Shown here piece after piece: positions 32,784-40,594 of a stretch of DNA of 64,000 bases. The stretch covers positions 62,001 through 126,000 of the forward strand of contig NZ_JACESE010000011.1 of the NCBI RefSeq assembly GCF_013911965.1. The letters run 5' to 3'. Below the pieces are notes generated by a model that worked only from the letters and a program-made list of their open reading frames with translations, made no database searches and was not told the DNA's origin. The position numbers and the translations under genes were made by a program. How positions within the stretch are numbered: the stretch's first letter is position 1; every line of letters starts with the position of its first letter. The stretch is from Phenylobacterium sp. (GTDB lineage Bacteria; Pseudomonadota; Alphaproteobacteria; Caulobacterales; Caulobacteraceae).

Positions 32784-33116
32784 TCAGTTCTGGGCGCGCC
32801 CTGCCTCCCGATCGGGCGACAGCGTTGCGAACGCCCCTTCGAACTCGTCGGCCGCCGCAGGATCGAACCGGGCCAGGGCGCCCAGCACGGCCTCGCAGGC
32901 CGCGGTCTGCGCGGTCCCGTCGCGGGCTTCGCGCAGAAGGTCCCGGGCCCAGCTCCAAAGGATCAGGCGCTTCTCCTCGCGGGACAGCCAGGCGTGGTTG
33001 GCCACCACGTCGGGCGAGGCGAAGGCCGTTCTCGGATCCAGCAGAGCGTCGACGAAGGGGCGACCGACGATGGCGATCCCGGCGGGCGCGGACACGCCCT
33101 GGCTTTGGGTTGTCAT
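32784..33116 (-). CDS. Small protein of the unnamed family, copy 2 (110 aa)
   Basis: A 110-residue soluble protein whose core (VDALLDPRTAFASPDVVANH, L-S-R-E-E-K-R-L-I-L-W-S-W-A, then L-A-R-F-D-P-A-A-A-D-E) aligns along its length with the protein at 18925. The C-terminus is polar. It precedes the fusion protein at 32084 by 13 bp and follows hsp20 copy 2 by 61 bp, so it belongs to a heat-shock gene block. Function unknown. Confidence 0.65.
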   Translation of the reverse strand: MTTQSQGVSAPAGIAIVGRPFVDALLDPRTAFASPDVVANHAWLSREEKRLILWSWARDLLREARDGTAQTAACEAVLGALARFDPAAADEFEGAFATLSPDREAGRAQN

Positions 33117-33177
33117 GGCGTAGCTCCGGAAAGGATTCCGCGCCGCCCGCGCCTGGCGCGGACGGCGCGGCGCTCAG

Positions 33178-33693
33178 TTAGCCCTTGCTGATCGGGATCC
33201 TCCGGACGCCCTCCTGCTGGGCCTTGGACTTCGGAAGGGTGACCGTCAGGACGCCCTTCTTGAAGTTGGCCTTGATCGCATCCTCGTCGATGGCGACAGG
33301 CACCGGCACCACCCGCTCGAAGCGGCCATAGTAGTGCTCGCTGTAGTGCCGATCCTTGTCCTCGACATCGGAGCGCTTCTCGCCCCGCAGGACCAGGACG
33401 CCGTCTTCGAACACCACGTCGACGTCGTTTTCATCCATGCCCGGCAGCTCGGCCGAAACGCGGATGGTCTTGGCGTCCTCGGCCACCTCGACGCTGGGCC
33501 AACTGGCGGAGCGGCCCAGGATGGAGCCCCCGAAGTCGCGGAAGACGTCGTCGAAGAGGCGGTTCACCTCTCGATGAAGGGTGAGGAACGGATGGGTTTC
33601 CTCGTCGCGACGAGAGGTCGTGGTGAGCGCGCCCTCGTGCGGACGATGGTCATGCTCATGCCGTCCCCAAGGGATCAGATCACGAAGTTGCAT
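33178..33693 (-). CDS. Hsp20/alpha-crystallin family small heat-shock protein (copy 2)
   Basis: A 171-residue Hsp20. The alpha-crystallin domain covers about residues 62-160 with SVEVAEDAKTIRVSAELPGM, V-L-R-G-E-K-R, EHYYGRFERVVPVP and G-V-L-T-V-T-L-P-K-S; the tail R-R-I-P-I-S-K-G holds the I-x-I motif. The His-rich N-terminus (H-E-H-D-H-R-P-H) is distinctive. It is close to copy 1. The leader has CCUC-GUA-GAGG over the ribosome site, a possible non-ROSE hairpin. It follows copy 3 in the same direction by 73 bp. Confidence 0.93.
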   Translation of the reverse strand: MQLRDLIPWGRHEHDHRPHEGALTTTSRRDEETHPFLTLHREVNRLFDDVFRDFGGSILGRSASWPSVEVAEDAKTIRVSAELPGMDENDVDVVFEDGVLVLRGEKRSDVEDKDRHYSEHYYGRFERVVPVPVAIDEDAIKANFKKGVLTVTLPKSKAQQEGVRRIPISKG

Positions 33694-33766
33694 CGTCAGC
33701 TCTCCTCTACGAGGCGGCCTGACGCCGCGAACCTGCGCGGCGCCGGCCGCCGGCCATCACGGTCGC

Positions 33767-34243
33767 TCAGTGGGTCTTCTGCTCCGTCTCGCCGGAGCCG
33801 ATGGCGGACTGGCCCGAACCGGTGATCTCGATCCTCTTCGGCTTCAGGGCCTCCGGGATCTCCCGCACCAGCTCGAGGGTCAGCAGGCCGTTCTCCAGGC
33901 GCGCGTTCTGCACGCGCACATGGTCGGCGAGCTCGAAGGTCCGACGGAACGGCTGCTGGGCGATGCCGCGATAGACGACCTCGCCGTCCTCCTGCACCTC
34001 CTGCGGCCGGCCGCTGACGGTCAGCCGGTTGGGTTCGGAGACGATCTCCAGATCGCCGTCGCGGAAGCCCGGCACCGCCAGAACGATGCGGTAGTGATCG
34101 CCGTCGGCCTGCACGACATTGTAGGGAGGCCAGTTCAGGCCAGGGACCGAGCCGCTCATCGCACGGTCCATCAGGCTCAGCGCGCTGTCGACGCTCGGCA
34201 TGGGCCGATAGCCGGACATCGGCGTCATAGTGTTCATCCTCAT
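33767..34243 (-). CDS. Hsp20 family protein, IbpA type (copy 3)
   Basis: The ATG at 34243 (RBS CGGAGGAC) gives 158 residues; a longer frame to 34318 covers the thermosensor leader and is unlikely. Features of IbpA-class sHsps are the early Y-x-P-x-x-S-V-D and NWPPYNVVQADGDHYRIVLAV, followed by ELADHVRVQNARLENGLLTLEL and K-P-K-R-I-E-I at the end. IbpA genes in Proteobacteria are commonly under ROSE thermosensor control, matching the hairpin directly upstream. The promoter at 34338-34365 is a very good heat-shock match. Confidence 0.93.
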   Translation of the reverse strand: MRMNTMTPMSGYRPMPSVDSALSLMDRAMSGSVPGLNWPPYNVVQADGDHYRIVLAVPGFRDGDLEIVSEPNRLTVSGRPQEVQEDGEVVYRGIAQQPFRRTFELADHVRVQNARLENGLLTLELVREIPEALKPKRIEITGSGQSAIGSGETEQKTH

Positions 34244-34250
34244 GGTCCAA

Positions 34251-34268
34251 GTCCTCCGTTGAGCAACA
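34251..34268 (-). promoter_or_regulatory. ROSE-like RNA thermosensor hairpin of hsp20 copy 3
   Basis: On the minus strand UUGCUC, loop AACG, GAGGA: C-G, U-A, C-G, G.G and U-A pairs cover the Shine-Dalgarno. The UGCU/AGGA pairing with a central G.G is the conserved ROSE core. The full leader (start site near 34331) is about 88 nt, a normal ROSE length. Confidence 0.65.
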
Positions 34269-34337
34269 TGGGTTTGAGGAGCGCCGGACACCGCCGGCGC
34301 CCGCCGCCGGACCTTCATCAGCGTCCGGCAAGACTTG

Positions 34338-34365
34338 AGGTAGGGCGCTCGCCACGCCCTGCAAG
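34338..34365 (-). promoter_or_regulatory. RpoH-like promoter of hsp20 copy 3
   Basis: On the minus strand CTTG (34365-34362), 17 bp, CCTACCT (34344-34338). Exact -35 and spacing. Confidence 0.65.
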
Positions 34366-34449
34366 ACCAATTTTCTGCATGTTTTCAGAGGCGCGCGGCG
34401 GCGCGCGAGCGCACGCGGGGGTCCTACGGACGCCCGCGAAAAACGCGCC

Positions 34450-34671
34450 TCAGAACAGCGGCCCTTCGAACTCCAGGAGCTTCGAGGGCCGGATCTTCAA
34501 CGCCATGGCGGTGTGCCAGATGGTCAGGATGGTCGGGTTGCGGCGGCCCAACTCGAGTCCGCTGACATAGGCCCGGTCCACGCCCATCAGCTCGGCGAGC
34601 GCTTCCTGCGAAAGGCCTGCCTCGCCGCGGTATCGCCTGACGTTGGATCCTACGATTGTGCGAACGTCCAT
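34450..34671 (-). CDS. XRE-family helix-turn-helix regulator (73 aa)
   Basis: A 73-residue protein that is all DNA-binding domain: NVRRYRGEAGLSQEALAELMGVDRAYVSGLELGRRNPTILT-type XRE fold (residues about 8-60), with a short tail KIRPSKLLEFEGPLF. It resembles single-domain phage-repressor-like regulators common in alphaproteobacteria. It lies between hsp20 copy 3 and the SRPBCC gene, all on the minus strand. A role in controlling the adjacent heat-shock genes is possible but not shown. Confidence 0.88.
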   Translation of the reverse strand: MDVRTIVGSNVRRYRGEAGLSQEALAELMGVDRAYVSGLELGRRNPTILTIWHTAMALKIRPSKLLEFEGPLF

Positions 34672-34780
34672 GCCGACCTACCAACATGAACGAGGATTTT
34701 GATGCTACGCACTTAATTGCACGGTGAAGGCCTGGTTCCCACCTCGTTCAGGAACCCGGCGCGTCTTGTCCGGCGGCTCA

Positions 34781-35269
34781 TCAGGCGCTCAGCACCGCCC
34801 GAGCAGTCGGGCTCGCCGCCTCGGCGTATTCGCGCAGGATGTACGGCCAGCCGTCGGGCGAAGCCATGCCCCCGCGCAGCAAGTCTGCGCCCGCGCCGTG
34901 ACGAGCGAAACCGCGATGCTCGACCTCCACGCGCGTCAGCTTGGAGCCCAGCGGGAGGAAGCGAACCTCGACCTCGCTCGCGCGCTCCGGCGGCTCCTGC
35001 CCCCGGTCGGCCGAAACCGCCCAGCTCAGCACCAGGCGCCGGTCAGGCTCGAACGCGCGCACTTCCCCCCAGTCAAGGCGACGGCCGCGCCGGTCGACCT
35101 CATACCAGCGACCGCCGGCGCGAGGCTCTATGGCGACGCCGGCGAGGTCGTCACGCGAGAAGGTGTAGGCCCTGGGCCACCAATCGCCGATCCGCTCGGC
35201 GAACACTCGAAAGGAATGCTGAACGGGCGCGCTGAGGGTGACGCCCGCCTTCACAGGTTCGTCCGTCAT
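34781..35269 (-). CDS. SRPBCC (START/AHSA1-type) domain protein
   Basis: A 162-residue protein with the AHSA1-like helix-grip fold: V-T-L-S-A-P-V-Q-H-S-F-R-V-F at the start, I-G-D-W-W-P, E-P-R-A-G-G-R-W-Y-E, WGEVRAFEPDRRLVLSW, and a long C-terminal helix (GWPYILREYAEAA). These bind small hydrophobic ligands or, as in Aha1, act on chaperones. It is soluble, with no signal peptide. It lies 81 bp upstream of the window's XRE gene and 82 bp downstream of ftsH start region order (minus strand: ftsH, then this gene). Confidence 0.88.
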   Translation of the reverse strand: MTDEPVKAGVTLSAPVQHSFRVFAERIGDWWPRAYTFSRDDLAGVAIEPRAGGRWYEVDRRGRRLDWGEVRAFEPDRRLVLSWAVSADRGQEPPERASEVEVRFLPLGSKLTRVEVEHRGFARHGAGADLLRGGMASPDGWPYILREYAEAASPTARAVLSA

Positions 35270-35350
35270 GGTGATGCTCCGAAGCGCCGCCGCGCCCCCT
35301 CCGGCGCTGCGGCCTGAGTGAACGCAGACGCCGGGCCTCCAGTTTCCGTC

Positions 35351-37183
35351 TCACGCGGCGGAAGACCTACGAGCCTCGCCGTCCGGCGCGCCGGCGAGCT
35401 CCGCAAGCTCGGCTTCATCCAAGGTCTCCTTTTCGAGCAGCAGCCGGGCGCCGCGCTCGAGCGCGCCGCGGCGGCTTTCGAGAATCTCCACCGTGCGCGC
35501 GAACGCCGCCTCGACGAGGGCGCGCACCTCCTCGTCGATCGCGTCGGAGGTCGCCTCGCCGAAGTCCTTGTCCCGCAGGAAGGGCGCCGGCGCGTCGCCG
35601 GTGGCGAGGAACGAGCGCGGCTCCCGGTCGTAGGAGACCGGGCCCAGCCGATTCGACATGCCGTAGCGCGTGACCATGCTGCGGGCGATGTCGGTGACCT
35701 TGCGCAGGTCGTCGGCCGCTCCGGTCGAGAGATGGCCGTAGATGATCCACTCCGCGGCGCGGCCGCCGAGCAGGGCGCACATCTTGTTCTCGAGCTCCTC
35801 GCGGGTCATCAGGAACCGGTCCTCGGTCGGGCGCTGGATGGTGTATCCGAGCGCCCCCACCCCGCGCGGAATGATCGAGACCTTATGCACCTGCTCGACG
35901 CCAGGCAGCGCGAGGCCGACGAGGGCGTGACCCATCTCATGATGGGCCACCACCTCCCGTTCCTTCGGATTGAGGATGCGGTTGCGCTTCTCCAGGCCGG
36001 CGATGATCCGCTCCACCGCCTCATTGAAGTCGGTCATGGTGATCGCGGCCGCGCGGCGGCGGGTGGCCAGCAGGGCCGCCTCATTGACCAGGTTGGCGAG
36101 GTCGGCCCCCGTGAAGCCTGGGGTGAGGGCCGCCACCTTTTCGAGGTCCACTTCCGGCGCGAGCTTCACCTTGCGGGTATGCACCTTCAGGACCTCCACC
36201 CGGCCCTTCTTGTCGGGCCGGTCCACCAGGACCTGGCGATCGAACCGGCCGGCGCGCAGAAGCGCCGGATCGAGGATCTCGGGCCGGTTGGTGGCGGCGA
36301 GCAGCACCAGGCCGGTGCTGGAGTCGAAGCCGTCCATCTCGACCAGCAGCTGATTGAGCGTCTGCTCCTTTTCGTCGTGGCCGCCGTAGGCGTAGAGGCC
36401 GCGCGCCCGGCCGAGCGCGTCCAGCTCGTCGATGAAGATGATGGCGGGCGCCTTCTGGCGCGCCTGCTCGAAGAGGTCGCGGACCCGCGCGGCGCCCACG
36501 CCCACGAACATCTCCACGAACTCCGAGCCGGAGATGGAGAAGAAGGGAACCTTGGCCTCGCCGGCGACGGCCTTGGCCAGCAGCGTCTTGCCGGTGCCGG
36601 GCGGCCCCACCAGCAGCACGCCCTTGGGCATGCGGCCGCCCAGGCGGCCATACTCCTGAGGATTCTTCAGGAAGTCGATGATCTCGCGCAGCTCGTCCTT
36701 GGCTTCGTCGACCCCAGCGACGTCGGCGAAGGTGACGCCGGTGTTGGCCTCGACATAAATCTTCGCCCGGCTGCGGCCCACCTGCATGAGGCCGCCCGCG
36801 CCGGCCGCCTTCTGCCCCAGGTACATCCACAGGCCGAAGAAGAGCAGCACCGGGATCACCCAGGAGAGCAGGTCCCGGAGGAAGGTGTTCTCAATCTGGC
36901 CGGTATAGGTGACGCCGTGCTGCTGGAGTTCGCGCGCGAGCTCCGGCTCGACCCGTGTGGTGACGAAGGCCTTCTTGCCTTCGAGGGGCTCTTTCAGGCG
37001 ACCCTGCACGAAGCGGTCGGAGACCCCGACCTCGGCCACCTTGCCGTCCCGCAGCAGCTGCTGGAACTGGCTGTAGGGGATTTGCGCGACCTGGGTTGCG
37101 GCCGCGATGTAGTGCTGGATCGCGATCACGCCGAAGAAGGCGATGATCCAGTAGATGACGTGGAAGCGGGTCTGCTTGTTCAT
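35351..37183 (-). CDS. ftsH: ATP-dependent zinc metalloprotease FtsH (accessory copy)
   Basis: A 610-residue membrane AAA+ protease. Two membrane segments (about 9-28 and 103-123) flank the periplasmic domain. The AAA module has [17 protein letters not shown], the [13 protein letters not shown] pore region, [11 protein letters not shown] and the second region of homology [21 protein letters not shown]. The protease domain has the zinc motif HHEMGH (usual form HEAGH) and the third ligand in [10 protein letters not shown]. It degrades unstable and damaged membrane proteins. Its location among sHsp genes suggests an accessory copy, as in stress-tolerance islands. Confidence 0.95.
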   Translation of the reverse strand: MNKQTRFHVIYWIIAFFGVIAIQHYIAAATQVAQIPYSQFQQLLRDGKVAEVGVSDRFVQGRLKEPLEGKKAFVTTRVEPELARELQQHGVTYTGQIENTFLRDLLSWVIPVLLFFGLWMYLGQKAAGAGGLMQVGRSRAKIYVEANTGVTFADVAGVDEAKDELREIIDFLKNPQEYGRLGGRMPKGVLLVGPPGTGKTLLAKAVAGEAKVPFFSISGSEFVEMFVGVGAARVRDLFEQARQKAPAIIFIDELDALGRARGLYAYGGHDEKEQTLNQLLVEMDGFDSSTGLVLLAATNRPEILDPALLRAGRFDRQVLVDRPDKKGRVEVLKVHTRKVKLAPEVDLEKVAALTPGFTGADLANLVNEAALLATRRRAAAITMTDFNEAVERIIAGLEKRNRILNPKEREVVAHHEMGHALVGLALPGVEQVHKVSIIPRGVGALGYTIQRPTEDRFLMTREELENKMCALLGGRAAEWIIYGHLSTGAADDLRKVTDIARSMVTRYGMSNRLGPVSYDREPRSFLATGDAPAPFLRDKDFGEATSDAIDEEVRALVEAAFARTVEILESRRGALERGARLLLEKETLDEAELAELAGAPDGEARRSSAA

Positions 37184-37223
37184 GGACGCCTCGCGCGATC
37201 AGGAGCGGGCCCCAAGGCGCGCC

Positions 37224-37610
37224 TCAGGGCTTCGCGCCCTTTGGGAGCGCGGCCACCTCCGTGGGGCTCAGTTTGCGCACGTTGCGGACCATGCATTTCT
37301 GCGGACCGATGGCGGAGGGCGTCACGATCTCAGCGTCCAAGCCCGAGCAGATGGTGGAGCCGCCGCGGGATATCAGGGCGATCTTCTGCGTCCAGTCCAC
37401 GTCGGGACAAGGCCCGAAGAGCTCCAGCTGATAGTAGTCCTTGACGCCCACTCGCAGGTTCACCGTGCGGTCGCCCTGCGCGGCGAAGCTGTTCACCTGA
37501 TGGTTCCAGAAGCATTGCCGCGGCTGACTCGGCTTGTCGGCTGAGACGGCCGGCGCGGCGCCGACCCCGATCAACAGGGCCGTCGCGGCGGCCAAGACCC
37601 TTGTCCTCAT
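37224..37610 (-). CDS. Secreted DUF6491-like protein
   Basis: A 128-residue protein with a signal peptide (MRTRVLAAATALLIGVGAAP, cleavage near SADK). The mature part begins with R-Q-C-F-W, has four cysteines (positions about 33, 68, 88, 106) and the pattern R-V-G-V-K-D-Y-Y-Q-L-E-L and W-T-Q-K-I-A-L, which I associate with DUF6491, a periplasmic alphaproteobacterial family. Two disulphides are possible. Start at 37610 chosen for the signal peptide and the AAGGAGGA ribosome site, which a UCCUU-UGG-AAGGA hairpin could mask. A heat-shock-like promoter lies 41 bp upstream. Confidence 0.75.
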   Translation of the reverse strand: MRTRVLAAATALLIGVGAAPAVSADKPSQPRQCFWNHQVNSFAAQGDRTVNLRVGVKDYYQLELFGPCPDVDWTQKIALISRGGSTICSGLDAEIVTPSAIGPQKCMVRNVRKLSPTEVAALPKGAKP

Positions 37611-37650
37611 TTCAAAGATCCTCCTTCCAAAGGATCCCCCGACGCGGGCG

Positions 37651-37678
37651 ATATAGAGCGGGGCGCCCGGCGCGGAAG
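37651..37678 (-). promoter_or_regulatory. RpoH-like promoter of the 37224 gene
   Basis: On the minus strand CTTC (37678-37675), 17 bp, TCTATAT (37657-37651). Confidence 0.5.
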
Positions 37679-37699
37679 ACGGCGCGGCGGCCGGCCCGC

Positions 37700-38311
37700 T
37701 CAGGCGGAAACCAGAGCGCCGTGGCGGGCATATCGCCGGACCTCGTGCTCGGCGGTGATCGCGGGATGCTCGCGGGCGGCGCGCCAGAGGTCTGAGGATC
37801 CGATGCTGCCGTGGGGACCATGGCGGCCGATGGTCAACGCCGTCCGGTGCGCCTCCGCGCTCGTCCATTCGGCAAGATTGTAGACGGACGCGCCGTCGCG
37901 GCCGGCGAAGAAGTTGGCCGTCAGCAGACCTTCCGGCGGCGTCGCATCGCCGTCGAGGGCCCGCAGCACCGTGGACACCCAGTCCCGCTGGGCGGCGGGA
38001 TCCGGGGCCTTCAGCGGCTGGCGAACGACCACCAGGCAGCCGGGCGCTTCGCTCCGCTCCGCCCGCCACGAGGCGATCCGTTGCGCATCGGCGGACCAGG
38101 CCAGCTCGGCGTTGTGGACATGCGGCGCTTCGGGACAAGGCTCCCAGGCGATCGCCAGCAAGGCGGGCGCATCGAGGTCGTCGAAGAGCTGCAGCCGAGA
38201 GTCTGTTCCGATGACATTCCGCGCCGCCGCCGAGCGGTTGGCGGCGTTCGGGAACACCCAGCGCCAGATGCGAACGGTTTCGGCATCGCTGGCGCCGATG
38301 AGGCCGGTCAT
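37700..38311 (-). CDS. Two-repeat ABM-like (dimeric alpha/beta barrel) protein
   Basis: A 203-residue soluble protein starting at 38311 after AAGGAGGATCGAG. The C-terminal half has the antibiotic-biosynthesis-monooxygenase-like pattern: GLLTANFFAGRDGASVYNLAEW followed by a helix S-A-E-A-H-R, and the first half has a weaker echo (LVVVRQPLKAPDP). This suggests a fused ferredoxin-like pair. No cofactor motif is visible, and the function is unknown. It has a heat-shock-like promoter and is divergent from the RcnB-like gene. Confidence 0.65.
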   Translation of the reverse strand: MTGLIGASDAETVRIWRWVFPNAANRSAAARNVIGTDSRLQLFDDLDAPALLAIAWEPCPEAPHVHNAELAWSADAQRIASWRAERSEAPGCLVVVRQPLKAPDPAAQRDWVSTVLRALDGDATPPEGLLTANFFAGRDGASVYNLAEWTSAEAHRTALTIGRHGPHGSIGSSDLWRAAREHPAITAEHEVRRYARHGALVSA

Positions 38312-38387
38312 CTCGATCCTCCTTGAGATAGCGCGAGCCGCGCAGGGGCCCGCGATACGGCGCCTTGCAGCGCCCTTGACAGCCATC

Positions 38388-38415
38388 AGCTAGGGCGCGG
38401 CAAACGCGGTGCAAC
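38388..38415 (-). promoter_or_regulatory. RpoH-like promoter of the 37700 gene
   Basis: On the minus strand GTTG (38415-38412), 17 bp, CCTAGCT (38394-38388). Start codon at 38311. Confidence 0.45.
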
Positions 38416-38506
38416 ACGGCCCGTCTTGAAGGCCGGCCGGCGCGCGATACCTCGTCCTTCAGCCGCGCTTTTGCGGCGGCCGAAAAACATCTCGAGAGGT
38501 GAGACG

Positions 38507-38854
38507 ATGAAGCGTCTGGCTGCGGCCCTGGCCGCGGTGCTGGCGTTCGGCGCCTCCGTGGCGTCGGCGCACCCGCACCGGGAGGGCTACTGGGTCTATC
38601 ACGGCCGGCACTGGCCGGTTTACCGCGAAGTCTATGTCCCGCCGCCCGGCTGGATCGAGCGGCGCTGGATCGTCGGCGAGCGACTGCCGCCGGCCTACTA
38701 CGGCCCACCCTATGTGATCGTGGACTGGCGCGCGCGGCATCTGCGCAAGCCGCCGCGGGGCCACCACTGGGTTCGGGTCGGCGACGACGTCGTGCTGGCG
38801 GCGATCGCCAGCGGCCTGATCACCGAGGTGATCCGGGGCGTCTACGCCCGCTAG
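38507..38854 (+). CDS. RcnB-family periplasmic protein
   Basis: A 115-residue protein with a signal peptide (MKRLAAALAAVLAFGASVASA). The mature part is rich in Trp/Tyr/His/Arg and has the RcnB pattern Y-x-G-x-x-L-P-P-A-Y-Y, V-I-V-D-W-R, L-R-K-P-P-R-G-H-H-W-V-R-V-G-D-D and a final hydrophobic helix A-I-A-S-G-L-I. RcnB proteins affect nickel/cobalt homeostasis in the periplasm in E. coli; the role here is unknown. The ribosome site AGAGGTG can pair with CAUCU just upstream through a CGAG loop. Confidence 0.8.
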   Translation: MKRLAAALAAVLAFGASVASAHPHREGYWVYHGRHWPVYREVYVPPPGWIERRWIVGERLPPAYYGPPYVIVDWRARHLRKPPRGHHWVRVGDDVVLAAIASGLITEVIRGVYAR

Positions 38855-38863
38855 CCGCCTCCG

Positions 38864-38893
38864 AGGCGCCGCAGGCGAGCGCCTGCGGCGCCT
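38864..38893 (+). terminator. Long hairpin after the RcnB-like gene
   Basis: AGGCGCCGCAGGCG (38864-38877) and CGCCTGCGGCGCCT (38880-38893) form a perfect 14-bp stem with a minimal AG loop, ten bases after the stop. No T-tract follows, so it may stabilise the mRNA end rather than terminate. Confidence 0.6.
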
Positions 38894-38921
38894 GTCGTGC
38901 TTTGTTGGATGGAGTGATGCG

Positions 38922-39374
38922 ATGACCGACAGAATTGAGACCCTCGTCATCCTGGCCGACGGCGTTCAGGCCCGCGGCCTTGCCGAGCGCCGGCGCCACG
39001 GCCCCCTGGCCGAGCTTGCGAGCTGGTCGCTCAAGGCCGACGAGCACGACCGGCACTGGGCGCGCACGCATGGGGGGACGGTGAACGACCGCATGGGCTA
39101 CGGCCGCGACAATGTCCTGGAGGCGCCGCCGGCCGAGGCGGCCGAGAAGCGCTTCCTCGAAGGCGTGGCCGAACGGCTCAACCGCAGCGCCGCGGCCGGC
39201 CAGTTCGAGAAGCTCGTGCTGATGGCGCCGCCCCGCGCCCTGGGCGTGCTTCGCCATGCGCTCAAGCCCGCCGTCGCGCGGCGGATCGAGGTGACGGACG
39301 ACCACGAGCGCATCAAAGCAAGCGCTGAGGACGTGCGGCTGATCCTGCGCGATCTTCGCATCCCGGAGCGCTGA
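38922..39374 (+). CDS. Host attachment family protein
   Basis: A 150-residue protein of the family named after an Agrobacterium attachment protein. Hallmarks are the opening strand LVILADGVQARGL, a mid region with GGTVNDRMGYGRDN, the E-A-E-K-R-F-L-E-G-V-A-E-R-L helix and F-E-K-L-V-L-M-A-P-P-R-A-L-G-V-L-R, a Pelota/eRF1-like fold. In many Proteobacteria it sits with sHsps, USPs and PHA genes in low-oxygen/stress clusters, as here; the molecular role is unknown. The RcnB-like gene is just upstream. Confidence 0.87.
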   Translation: MTDRIETLVILADGVQARGLAERRRHGPLAELASWSLKADEHDRHWARTHGGTVNDRMGYGRDNVLEAPPAEAAEKRFLEGVAERLNRSAAAGQFEKLVLMAPPRALGVLRHALKPAVARRIEVTDDHERIKASAEDVRLILRDLRIPER

Positions 39375-39451
39375 CCGAGCGCCTCTGTATGGAGATGAGG
39401 CGGCGCTCAACGGCGGCCTCGCCGCCCCTGTTCCGACGCTCGCGCGGTCTT

Positions 39452-39477
39452 GGAACCGGCCTCGGAACAGAGTCGTT
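39452..39477 (+). promoter_or_regulatory. Sigma-EcfG-like promoter
   Basis: GGAAC (39452-39456), 17 bp, CGTT (39474-39477), a perfect match. The predicted start site near 39484 is about 230 bp before hsp20 copy 4, so it may drive a long leader or a separate small RNA. Confidence 0.6.
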
Positions 39478-39483
39478 CAACGC

Positions 39484-39551
39484 GCGCCTCCCAAGGCAGA
39501 GGATCCTTCTTGAGCAAGCCGGCGCAGGCTGCGTAGCAAAGCGCCTGCGCC
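39484..39551 (+). ncRNA. Candidate general-stress small RNA or leader segment
   Basis: A transcript from the EcfG promoter would contain CCUCCC-type anti-Shine-Dalgarno sequence and a perfect 11-bp stem (39517-39527 with 39541-39551, 13-nt loop). There is no T-tract, so a discrete 3' end is uncertain. Caulobacter has a sigma-T-dependent sRNA (GsrN) of similar size; similarity in sequence is not claimed. Confidence 0.25.
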
Positions 39552-39597
39552 GGAACATGCCGCCTCCCCTCCCCCGCCTGTCCTCTCCAGAATTGGG

Positions 39598-39625
39598 ATT
39601 GTGCGGGCCCCGCCTCGACCTAAAT
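39598..39625 (+). promoter_or_regulatory. RpoH-like promoter of hsp20 copy 4
   Basis: ATTG (39598-39601), 17 bp, CCTAAAT (39619-39625). Predicted leader about 80 nt, ending in the ROSE-like hairpin. Confidence 0.55.
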
Positions 39626-39689
39626 CCAGCTCAAGGCCGCGGCGCCTCTGCTGGGTCGCGGCCCGTCGCCAAGTCGGCGTCAGATCCAC

Positions 39690-39706
39690 GTTGCTTCGAG
39701 GAGGAC
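39690..39706 (+). promoter_or_regulatory. ROSE-like RNA thermosensor hairpin of hsp20 copy 4
   Basis: UUGCU (39691-39695), loop UCG, AGGAG (39699-39703): U-A, C-G, G.G, U-A, U.G pairs sequester the Shine-Dalgarno 9 bases before the ATG. Confidence 0.65.
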
Positions 39707-39711
39707 TGGAG

Positions 39712-40245
39712 ATGAGAGCCCTGAACCTTTCGCCGCTCTACGGTTCCATGGTCGGAGCCGAGCGCCTGGTCGGCGCTTTGGAGAACGCCCTGCGCATGCC
39801 GGACGAGACGAGCTATCCGCCCTACGACATCGAGAAGCTTGCCGACGACCAGTACCGCATCTCTTTCGCCGTGGCCGGCTTCGGCCCCGACGAGCTCGAG
39901 ATCGTCGCCGAGCCCAACCAGCTGACCGTCAGCGGCCGCAAGGCGAGCTCGGACGAGCCGCGACAGTATCTGCACCGCGGCATCGCCACTCGGGCGTTCG
40001 ACCGGCGGTTTGAATTGGCTGACTACGTCGTGGTCAGCCGGGCGACCTACGACAACGGCATGCTGAACATCGAGCTGAAGCGCGAACTGCCCGAGGCGGT
40101 GAAGCCCCGCCGGATCGGCATCCGCACGCCGGAGGTGGTCTCGAACGCGAGGCCGCAGCCCGCCGGCGAGGCCGCCGCATCCGGCGCGCCGGCCAACGAC
40201 GCGTCCCAGGAGAAACCGAAGCGCGCCCGGCGCAAGGCCGCCTGA
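39712..40245 (+). CDS. Hsp20 family protein, IbpA type (copy 4)
   Basis: A 177-residue IbpA-class sHsp starting at 39712 (RBS GAGGAGG). It has SYPPYDIEKLADDQYRISFAV, D-E-L-E-I-V-A-E-P-N-Q-L-T-V-S-G, the G-I-A-T-R-A-F-D-R-R-F-E-L-A-D-Y motif and K-P-R-R-I-G-I. It is the close relative of copy 3. The tail after residue 145 is an Ala/Pro/Lys-rich extension (E-K-P-K-R-A-R-R-K-A-A) missing in copy 3. An upstream in-frame extension to 39601 would cover the thermosensor and is rejected. Confidence 0.93.
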   Translation: MRALNLSPLYGSMVGAERLVGALENALRMPDETSYPPYDIEKLADDQYRISFAVAGFGPDELEIVAEPNQLTVSGRKASSDEPRQYLHRGIATRAFDRRFELADYVVVSRATYDNGMLNIELKRELPEAVKPRRIGIRTPEVVSNARPQPAGEAAASGAPANDASQEKPKRARRKAA

Positions 40246-40303
40246 CCTTCCCGGCGGGCAGCGGGCCGGCGCCGCCGAGCCCGCTCCTGCGCCGGGGCCT
40301 GAC

Positions 40304-40594
40304 ATGTGTCGAACCATGCGATCCGTCACACCCGACGACATCCGCCGCGAACACGACGCGGCGATCGCCTCCCTCACAAGCGACCAGCGGCACAGCCTCT
40401 GGCGGCAACGTCACGCGCGCCAGATGATGAATTTCAACGGCCTCAGCGAACGCCAGAACCTCGAGGTGCTTTTCGAACGGGAGGCCGCGCAACGCAACGC
40501 CGACGCCGAACTCCTGGACGCCGAAACGCGCGAGCGCCAAGCCAACGACAATGCGGTCCTCGGGCGCCAGAGCGCAGGAGGGGCCGGGTCGTGA
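40304..40594 (+). CDS. Small helical protein of unknown function upstream of pta (96 aa)
   Basis: A 96-residue charged, helical protein (DDIRREHDAAIASL, LSERQNLEVLFEREAAQRNADAEL) with no membrane segment or recognised domain. ATG 40304 or 40319 could be the start. Its stop overlaps the GTG of the pta-like gene (GTGA), so it is the first gene of a three-gene coupled operon with pta and ackA. Confidence 0.55.
   Translation: MCRTMRSVTPDDIRREHDAAIASLTSDQRHSLWRQRHARQMMNFNGLSERQNLEVLFEREAAQRNADAELLDAETRERQANDNAVLGRQSAGGAGS

Larger units (their letters stand above)
39375..39711 (+). other. 337-bp gene-free interval with stress promoters
   Basis: No coding frame is supported. It holds a perfect sigma-EcfG promoter (39452-39477), an 11-bp stem-loop (39517-39551), a C-rich run at about 39561-39590, an RpoH-like promoter (39598-39625) and a ROSE-like hairpin (39690-39706) ahead of hsp20 copy 4. 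Confidence 0.6.

Noticed and set aside
34244-34318. Upstream in-frame extension of hsp20 copy 3
   Set aside because: It covers the ROSE-like leader and lacks homology; the ATG at 34243 has the ribosome site.
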